This document shows, piece by piece, positions 1 through 3,563 of a stretch of 5,082 bases of DNA. The DNA comes from Acidobacteriota bacterium (lineage in GTDB: Bacteria; Acidobacteriota; Blastocatellia; Pyrinomonadales; Pyrinomonadaceae), in the NCBI GenBank assembly GCA_013140875.1, contig JABFSB010000565.1, positions 1 through 5,082 on the forward strand, written 5' to 3'. Each line of letters begins with the position of its first letter. Position 1 is the stretch's first letter. A model generated the notes under the pieces. That model saw nothing but the letters and a program-made list of their open reading frames with translations, made no database searches and was not told where the DNA came from. The position numbers and the translations under genes were made by a program.

Positions 1-306
1 GTTATTGTTGTTGCCATAGCCTCCGTTGCCATAACCGCCATATCCACCGTATCCGCCCCGATTGTAACGATCATCGTCGTCGTTGCGGTTGTCGTAACGA
101 TCGACCGAGTTTTCGAACCTTTCGGCACGATTTTTCAGGTTCTTTACGGTCGACTTAAGGTTGCCGTTGCCGTAGTAACCGCCGTTACCATAACCGCCGT
201 TGTTCCCGCCGTATCCACCATTCCACTGAGCAGACGCTATTGCCGGCAAGCCCAAAAGTAATAAAGAAAAAGCACTGACTGCCACTAAACTTTTAATTCT
301 GTTCAT
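1..306 (-). CDS. Secreted Gly/Tyr/Asn-rich small protein, N-terminal part (cut by window edge)
   Basis: The frame is open from ATG at 306 to the window edge, giving 102 residues with no stop. Residues 1-26 are a clear Sec signal peptide: MNRIK, a hydrophobic stretch of Leu/Val/Ala/Ile, and an ASA cleavage site before QW (residues 27-28). The mature protein starts with a Gly-Tyr-Asn-rich stretch (about 29-49), then a charged segment around 50-81 (LKSTVKNLKNRAERFENSVD, then YDNRNDDDDRY) likely to be helical, then a second Gly-Gly-Tyr repeat stretch (83-102) that continues past the edge. A GGAG ribosome binding site lies 6 bases upstream (316-313). The low-complexity repeats resemble Gly-rich surface or matrix proteins, but I know no defined function. 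The central helical motif reminds me of small exported hypothetical proteins of Acidobacteria (recollection, unchecked). Its own promoter, apparently sigma-54 type, lies directly upstream. Confidence 0.85.
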   Translation of the reverse strand, partial: MNRIKSLVAVSAFSLLLLGLPAIASAQWNGGYGGNNGGYGNGGYYGNGNLKSTVKNLKNRAERFENSVDRYDNRNDDDDRYNRGGYGGYGGYGNGGYGNNNN

Positions 307-312
307 TTTGAT

Positions 313-316
313 CTCC
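313..316 (-). promoter_or_regulatory. Ribosome binding site of the Gly-rich protein gene
   Basis: On the minus strand the bases read GGAG, followed by ATCAAA and then ATG. The 6-base spacing is normal and fixes the start codon at 306, which is also the start that gives an intact signal peptide. Confidence 0.75.
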
Positions 317-335
317 AACCTTTTATTAGTCTCAG

Positions 336-352
336 GCAATGCCCAGCATTGC
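336..352 (-). repeat. Perfect 7-bp hairpin in the 5' leader of the Gly-rich protein gene
   Basis: On the minus strand GCAATGC, loop TGG, GCATTGC form a perfect 7-bp stem with a 3-base loop. If transcription starts near 355, as the sigma-54 motif predicts, the hairpin occupies about +4 to +20 of the mRNA. It has no T tract after it, so it is more likely a 5' stability or leader structure than a terminator. Confidence 0.6.
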
Positions 353-370
353 TAATTTGGCAGTTAGCAA
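349..370. repeat. Perfect 7-bp inverted repeat overlapping the -12 element
   Basis: TTGCTAA at 349-355 and TTAGCAA at 364-370 are perfect reverse complements separated by 8 bases. One arm covers the TTGC of the -12 promoter element and the other covers the predicted transcription start, so it could be an operator. It shares bases 349-352 with the adjacent leader hairpin. Confidence 0.55.
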
Positions 371-381
371 GGTGTGTGCCA
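366..381 (-). promoter_or_regulatory. Sigma-54 (-24/-12) promoter of the Gly-rich protein gene
   Basis: The minus strand reads TGGCAC (381-376), ACACC, then TTGCT (370-366). The invariant GG (380-379) and GC (368-367) are separated by exactly 10 bases, as the RpoN consensus TGGCACG-N4-TTGCW requires; only the G after TGGCAC differs. Transcription is predicted to start near 355, giving a leader of about 49 bases. A sigma-54 promoter needs an activator ATPase bound upstream, and a candidate dyad site lies at 466-497. The match is seen directly; its use is inferred. Confidence 0.65.
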
Positions 382-406
382 TTCGACGCAGAAAGTCGGC
401 AAATAC

Positions 407-432
407 AAAAAGCCCCGTTTTACGGAGCTTTT
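407..432 (-). terminator. Intrinsic terminator downstream of the protease gene
   Basis: Read on the minus strand, AAAAGCTCCGT (432-422), a 3-base AAA loop and ACGGGGCTTTT (418-408) form an 11-bp stem with one G-U wobble, running into five T (411-407). On the plus strand the wobble becomes a C-A mismatch, so the structure favours minus-strand transcription. It lies about 150 bases after the protease stop and just upstream of the next promoter, where it would separate the two transcription units. Confidence 0.75.
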
Positions 433-465
433 CTTGAATGAATTGCTATTAGATTTTAGTGCCCG

Positions 466-497
466 CACGTTTTCAGTCAGAAATCAACGAAAACGTG
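466..497. repeat. 9-bp inverted repeat, candidate activator-binding site
   Basis: CACGTTTTC (466-474) and GAAAACGTG (489-497) are perfect reverse complements with a 14-base spacer. No T tract follows on either strand. The site lies roughly 110-140 bases upstream of the predicted sigma-54 start at 355, the distance at which enhancer-binding proteins usually bind. It could equally be a 3'-UTR hairpin of the protease transcript. Confidence 0.45.
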
Positions 498-583
498 AGC
501 AGCCTTATCCCGAACTCGAGCGTTGATCAACCACGGAAGACGATGAAAAAGAGGAATCGGAGAAAGATCAAACCTAGACCAAT

Positions 584-2011
584 CTATTTCACGCCGAGGG
601 CTTTAGCGGCATTGATACGGCCGCCGCTTACGACCTTGCCGTTGAGCGAATCGATCTTGTCGACCGACTTGATAATACGCTCGCGGAGTTTTTCGACCGA
701 GATATTCGGCTCGTTGGCTATTACCAACGCCGCTACGCCCGATACATAAGGCGTGGCCATCGACGTGCCCGAAGCTTCGCGGTAGGCATTGTTCAGCCAC
801 GTAGAGACGATCTCACGGCCCGGAGCAGCAACGTGGACCGTCTTGGCTCCGTAATTCGAGAACGACGCAAGCGAATCCGTGCGGTCGAGTGCGGCAACGC
901 TGATCACGTTCGGCAGATCGTAATTCGACGGATAGTGCGGACGCTTGTCGTTATCCGTGGTCGCATTGCCCGCGGCGGCGACAAACAAAATTCCCTGCTC
1001 ACCGGCGGCACGGATGACATCTTCCAGCGCTTTTGAATAAGAGGTCGAGCCCCAGCTTGCGCTGATGATGCGGATGTTGACGCCTTTTTGTTTGCGGTCG
1101 ATGGCGTAGTTGATCGCTTCGATCGCGTCTTTGGTCGTACCATAGCCGCCTTTGCCGAGGAACTTGAGCGGCATTATCTGAACGTTCCAGTTAATGCCGG
1201 CAATGCCTTCGTTATTATTGCCCTCGGCACCGACGATGCCGGAGCAATGCGTGCCGTGGCCGTTATCGTCCATCGGGTCCGACGCGTTAATGTTTGCGTC
1301 GAAGCCCTGAAGATCGTTGTAAGTGCCGAGTTCTTCGTCAAAATACTGCGGAACATTGTCCGGCCGAATCCACATATTAGAAGCAAGATCGAGATGGGTG
1401 TAATCGACGCCCGTATCGAGAACGGCGACCACTACTTCCTTGCTTCCCTTTGTCTTCGTCCAGGCATTCAGAGCGCTGAGGTCTGCCCCCGCCTTTCCGC
1501 CGTCCTGGCCGGTATTGCTCAAGGCCCACTGATTGCCGAATTCGGGATCGTTCGGCATATTGTCGGATGGCTCTCGCAACAATGCATCGCGGGTCGCAAC
1601 CGGCGATGCGGGATCGTCAAGCGTGATGACATCGTTCGTGCTGACGTAATCAACGAGATCTCCCAACGCTTTATATTGACCGGCGACGGTCTCCATATCG
1701 GCACCGTCAAGGTCGTCGATTGCCACAAGGCCTTTGACCGATTCGACATTGTCCTCGACGCGGTCATTGAAGCGGCCGGCGATCTTCTTGATTTCGGAAA
1801 GCTTTACGCCCGGCTTGAAACGCACGAGCACTTCCGGTTCGGCGTCTTTCAGGGTCCGTGATGTGGTGCGAGGTTTTTGGACCGAACTATGATCTACCTC
1901 GATATTCGGAAAAGGCTTTGCCTGCCACCTTCTGATCTGGCCCAAAACGGCCGCCGTGACCACCAGAATGCCGACGATGCCGACACGGATCCAAAAATTG
2001 CTGCGATTCAT
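584..2011 (-). CDS. Exported subtilisin-family (S8) serine protease
   Basis: Complete 475-residue subtilase. Residues 7-24 form one hydrophobic segment flanked by Arg, a signal peptide or signal anchor. No strong AXA site is visible, so membrane anchoring is possible. Residues about 58-130 (starting PEVLVRFKPGV) resemble the inhibitory prodomain of fervidolysin/thermitase-like subtilases, and EFGNQWALSNTGQ (157-169) is the usual lead-in to the catalytic domain. The catalytic residues are all present: Asp199 (VAVLDTGVDYTH), His252 (DDNGHGTHCSG), oxyanion Asn349 (FVAAAGN) and Ser417 (GTSMATPYVSG). The protein therefore looks active and should cut peptide bonds outside the cytoplasm. Cys256 is the only cysteine and sits at the position of the free Cys73 of proteinase K. 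There is no C-terminal domain: the protein ends soon after the catalytic fold. An AGGAG site lies 8 bases before the ATG. The small gene at 2320-2039 precedes it by 27 bases. The substrate is unknown. Confidence 0.95.
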   Translation of the reverse strand: MNRSNFWIRVGIVGILVVTAAVLGQIRRWQAKPFPNIEVDHSSVQKPRTTSRTLKDAEPEVLVRFKPGVKLSEIKKIAGRFNDRVEDNVESVKGLVAIDDLDGADMETVAGQYKALGDLVDYVSTNDVITLDDPASPVATRDALLREPSDNMPNDPEFGNQWALSNTGQDGGKAGADLSALNAWTKTKGSKEVVVAVLDTGVDYTHLDLASNMWIRPDNVPQYFDEELGTYNDLQGFDANINASDPMDDNGHGTHCSGIVGAEGNNNEGIAGINWNVQIMPLKFLGKGGYGTTKDAIEAINYAIDRKQKGVNIRIISASWGSTSYSKALEDVIRAAGEQGILFVAAAGNATTDNDKRPHYPSNYDLPNVISVAALDRTDSLASFSNYGAKTVHVAAPGREIVSTWLNNAYREASGTSMATPYVSGVAALVIANEPNISVEKLRERIIKSVDKIDSLNGKVVSGGRINAAKALGVK

Positions 2012-2019
2012 AATTAAAA

Positions 2020-2024
2020 CTCCT
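2020..2024 (-). promoter_or_regulatory. Ribosome binding site of the protease gene
   Basis: The minus strand reads AGGAG followed by 8 bases and ATG. It is the strongest Shine-Dalgarno match in the window and supports the start at 2011. It lies in the 27-base gap after the small upstream gene, which fits translation of the protease from a shared mRNA. Confidence 0.75.
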
Positions 2025-2038
2025 GAATCTTTATTATC

Positions 2039-2320
2039 TCACGAAACAATAACGTGGTTCGAGCCGTCAAAATCCTTTAACCGAAGCTGATACTTGTCCG
2101 CCCGGTATTCATAGCTCTTGCCCTTGGCCTTAAGCCCGATCTTCCAGCCGGTCGAGATCATCTGTGCCGACATCTCGTCGCCCGCCGGTGCACCCAACGA
2201 CATATCCGGAAAATCGACTTTCGCAACGGACCCTTCAGTGATGTCGCCTTCACCGAGTTTCAGCCGTTTAGCCAAGTCCTGCTTTGCCCTTTTAACGGCA
2301 CTTTCCTGTGTAAAACTCAT
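2039..2320 (-). CDS. Small conserved-type protein of unknown function, upstream of the protease
   Basis: A 93-residue protein with no signal peptide or membrane segment, so probably cytoplasmic. Visible motifs are AKQDLAKRL (12-20), DFPDMSLGAP (36-45), SAQMISTGWKIGL (51-63) and KSYEYRAD (68-75). From memory these match, in order, a small domain seen in several bacterial phyla with the pattern DLAxRL, then WPDxSLGCPxPG, then GYxIxLxxxGxxYxYHTD; its function is unknown to me. Here the Cys of LGCP is Ala, and the YHTD is YRAD. The start at 2320 has only a weak GGA site (2329-2327), 6 bases upstream. The 27-base gap to the S8 protease, same strand, suggests an operon. A protease-partner role (for example inhibitor or folding aid) is a guess from position alone, and the lack of an export signal argues against direct contact outside the cell. 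Confidence 0.75.
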   Translation of the reverse strand: MSFTQESAVKRAKQDLAKRLKLGEGDITEGSVAKVDFPDMSLGAPAGDEMSAQMISTGWKIGLKAKGKSYEYRADKYQLRLKDFDGSNHVIVS

Positions 2321-2338
2321 ATTAATTCCAGCCCAATA

Positions 2339-2367
2339 ATCTTGCTCTTTCTACGATGAGAAGTCAA
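2339..2367 (-). promoter_or_regulatory. Weak sigma-70-like promoter of the small gene and protease
   Basis: TTGACT (2367-2362) matches five of six bases of the -35 consensus, followed after 17 bases by CAAGAT (2344-2339), which matches only three of six at -10. Predicted start is near 2332, leaving a leader of about 11 bases. The position suits a promoter for the two-gene unit, but the -10 is poor. Confidence 0.3.
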
Positions 2368-2431
2368 CAAAAGTTCAGATACCGGTACCACAATGGCAGT
2401 ACTCGCACCGCGCCGTCGGACCTCGCGTCTT

Positions 2432-2530
2432 CCTTTGGTGATCTCTGTGTCTTCCCTTCATGTCCTTTATGTCTATCGGTCTTTCTAACACAAAGGGCAC
2501 AAAGCTGAAGACACAAAGAGCACGGGGAAG
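2432..2530. repeat. Imperfect palindromic intergenic element with CACAAAG repeats
   Basis: The right half carries CACAAAG three times (2489-2495, 2498-2504, 2512-2518), the first two in 9-base register. The left half (about 2432-2474) is an imperfect reverse complement of the right half, with a perfect 9-base core: TGTGTCTTC at 2446-2454 against GAAGACACA at 2507-2515. Open frames here are short, mutually overlapping on both strands and without protein-like character. This looks like a degenerate small intergenic repeat. I recall similar CACAAAG/CACGAAG strings between genes in environmental bacteria, but cannot check copy number from this window. Confidence 0.6.
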
Positions 2531-2552
2531 ATTTGACCTGCCATTTTTCGCG

Positions 2553-2607
2553 ATTTTTGTTCCGTTCCGCGTGTGGCGGAACAAGCGGAACAAGGTGGAA
2601 CAAAAAT
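2553..2607. repeat. GGAACAA tandem/inverted repeat element
   Basis: Outer arms ATTTTTGTTCC (2553-2563) and GGAACAAAAAT (2597-2607) are perfect 11-base reverse complements. Inside, GTTCCGC (2564-2570) can pair with GCGGAAC at either 2576-2582 or 2585-2591, because the right half is a near-tandem of 9-base units: GCGGAACAA, GCGGAACAA, then GGTGGAACAA. A run of seven T follows at 2612-2618, so on the plus strand it could look like a terminator, although there is no plus-strand gene to end. No coding function is visible. Confidence 0.7.
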
Positions 2608-2725
2608 GGGCTTTTTTTGATGACCATCCCAACAGTCATATCGATTTTCAAACATCAGAGCGCGAGGAAGATAATATCAAATGTTGCGTCCGCGAGTCAA
2701 TATTTTATAGATGCGACGATAATTA

Positions 2726-2818
2726 GCCACGAATGCTCAGATCGGAATTTGCTTGAAAAGTCGAAAACAACAGGCGACGCCACCAACTCACGCATTTCTT
2801 TATTCGTGCATTGGTGGC
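2726..2818. repeat. Nested inverted repeats after the DUF2085 gene
   Basis: GCCACCAA (2779-2786) and TTGGTGGC (2811-2818) are perfect 8-base reverse complements. A further CACG/CGTG pair (2789-2792, 2805-2808) lies inside after a 2-base internal loop. The same right arm, extended as GCATTGGTGGC (2808-2818), can alternatively pair 10 of 11 bases with GCCACGAATGC at 2726-2736. The hairpin starts 11 bases after the stop of the DUF2085 gene on the minus strand but has no T tract, so it may be a 3' mRNA structure or a mobile-type intergenic repeat. Confidence 0.6.
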
Positions 2819-2829
2819 AAAAACCGACT

Positions 2830-3363
2830 TCACGCCTCAGATCGGCGACGGAGGCTAAGGTTTCGGCGAATCTCCACGACCGCCGGGACGATGTAGGTTG
2901 CGCAGGCTATGCCGAGAATGAGACCGGTGATGAATCGTGAAGCGTGCGTGTTTTCCCAGATACCGAAAACTGTCAGCGACCAATCGATACCGATCGGGAC
3001 GAGAGATAGGAAAAGCCAGATGCGCGGCAACGGCTCGACATCGTCGATTTTTCGCCATAACGGATATGCGAGCAACCCTGCGAAAAGCCCGAAATAGACG
3101 CCGAAGCATCTGGAACAGACCGCCAGCGGGTGAGTTTCGAAGTAAAGCGATCTTTCCGGGAGTTGGTGGCAGATGTAGCTGAAGAAAGTGTAGATCGGCG
3201 AAGATATTGAAATCCAGCCGGTCTCAAGCGCGACCGGAGCGAGCACTATCACGACAACCCACACGAAGACGATCGCGACCGTCACGCCCCACGCCCGAAA
3301 GGCCTGCGAGCGAAAATAGCGTGAAATATCCGTTGGGATGTAGCTTCCGGCCGGTTCGGTCAT
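2830..3363 (-). CDS. DUF2085-type integral membrane protein
   Basis: A 177-residue protein with about four membrane segments: roughly 25-43, 84-101, 113-133 and 143-163. The region SYICHQLPERS (62-72) followed by AVCSRCFGVYFG (81-92) is the hallmark of DUF2085 proteins: a Cys-His pair and a CxxC with a Gly-Tyr-rich helix start. PIGIDW (123-128), Asn138 and FITGLILG (144-151) fit the conserved second half of the family. The cysteines Cys65, Cys83 and Cys86 with His66 could bind a metal, but that is inference; the family has no established function that I know. The C-terminus is basic (RRNLSLRRRS), so it probably lies in the cytoplasm. The AGGGA ribosome binding site 5 bases before the ATG is part of a 15-base intergenic repeat. 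Neighbours on both sides are separated by long repeat-filled gaps, so it is probably transcribed alone or by read-through from ppsA. Confidence 0.9.
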   Translation of the reverse strand: MTEPAGSYIPTDISRYFRSQAFRAWGVTVAIVFVWVVVIVLAPVALETGWISISSPIYTFFSYICHQLPERSLYFETHPLAVCSRCFGVYFGLFAGLLAYPLWRKIDDVEPLPRIWLFLSLVPIGIDWSLTVFGIWENTHASRFITGLILGIACATYIVPAVVEIRRNLSLRRRSEA

Positions 3364-3367
3364 ATCG

Positions 3368-3382
3368 GTCCCTGAAAGGAAC
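3368..3382 (-). repeat. Hairpin repeat copy 1, containing the DUF2085 ribosome binding site
   Basis: Plus-strand GTCCCTGAAAGGAAC differs by one base from the other copies. On the minus strand it reads GTTCCTTTCAGGGAC, followed by CGAT and the ATG at 3363. AGGGA (3373-3369) is the Shine-Dalgarno sequence, and it can pair with the upstream GTTCCT to form a 6-bp stem (one G-U) with a 3-base loop, which would mask it. Confidence 0.65.
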
Positions 3383-3402
3383 TTAATCCAAGTAGCATCT
3401 TC

Positions 3403-3417
3403 GTCCCTGAAAGGGAC
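3403..3417 (+). repeat. Hairpin repeat copy 2 (GTCCCTGAAAGGGAC)
   Basis: Exact copy of the 15-base unit: 6-bp stem GTCCCT/AGGGAC closing a GAA loop. It starts 35 bases after copy 1, in the same orientation. Confidence 0.75.
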
Positions 3418-3468
3418 ACATTTAATAGCGTTGGGTGAAACCGACGAGAGATCAATTCAAACAGTCGC

Positions 3469-3483
3469 GTCCCTGAAAGGGAC
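3469..3483 (+). repeat. Hairpin repeat copy 3 (GTCCCTGAAAGGGAC)
   Basis: Exact copy of the 15-base unit in the same orientation as copies 1 and 2, 66 bases after copy 2. With the following GCAC it forms one arm of a 19-base inverted repeat with copy 4. Confidence 0.75.
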
Positions 3484-3505
3484 GCACCCACGCCTCAAAA
3501 CGTGC

Positions 3506-3520
3506 GTCCCTTTCAGGGAC
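3506..3520 (-). repeat. Hairpin repeat copy 4, inverted
   Basis: Exact reverse complement of the unit. Together with the preceding GTGC it pairs perfectly over 19 bases with copy 3 (3469-3487 against 3502-3520, 14-base loop). It lies 43 bases past the ppsA stop, but without a T tract it does not look like a classical terminator. Confidence 0.75.
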
Positions 3521-3563
3521 CTGATGGCATCTCGTTACGCTATCGGTTGTTCGCGTTTCACGC

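Larger units (their letters stand above)
2321..2829. other. 509-base intergenic region without a gene
   Basis: The gap between the DUF2085 gene and the small gene holds the three repeat elements listed separately, plus a weak promoter at its low-coordinate end. The open frames on both strands (for example minus 2651-2364 and plus 2533-2940) overlap one another, run through the repeats, and show no signal peptide, domain or good ribosome binding site. The segment 2619-2720 is AT-richer and holds nothing I can recognise. Confidence 0.7.

Noticed and set aside
459..749. 96-residue open frame on the plus strand
   Set aside because: Its second half is antisense to the protease C-terminus. The first half contains the 9-bp inverted repeat, and no good ribosome binding site precedes it.
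1088..1861. 257-residue open frame on the plus strand
   Set aside because: It lies wholly antisense to the protease gene, which has all catalytic motifs. The plus-strand frame has no recognisable domain and is a shadow of the protease's codon bias.
2553..2618. Plus-strand intrinsic terminator (hairpin plus seven T)
   Set aside because: No plus-strand gene lies upstream, and the stem is AT-rich at its base and separated from the T run by GGGC. It is better explained as a repeat element.
2364..2651. 95-residue open frame on the minus strand
   Set aside because: Its sequence is made of translated repeat elements, and an equally long frame overlaps it in another phase.
2736..2845. Direct repeat CTCAGATCGG at 2736-2745 and 2836-2845, exactly 100 bases apart, as insertion flanks
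   Set aside because: Only 10 bases long; the second copy is inside the DUF2085 coding sequence, and nothing between them resembles a mobile element with defined ends.
2533..2940. 135-residue open frame on the plus strand
   Set aside because: It crosses the repeat elements and then overlaps the DUF2085 gene in antisense, with no ribosome binding site or protein-like composition.
3368..3520. CRISPR array
   Set aside because: The unit is only 15 bases, spacings are irregular (35, 66, 37), one copy is inverted, and no cas gene is present.
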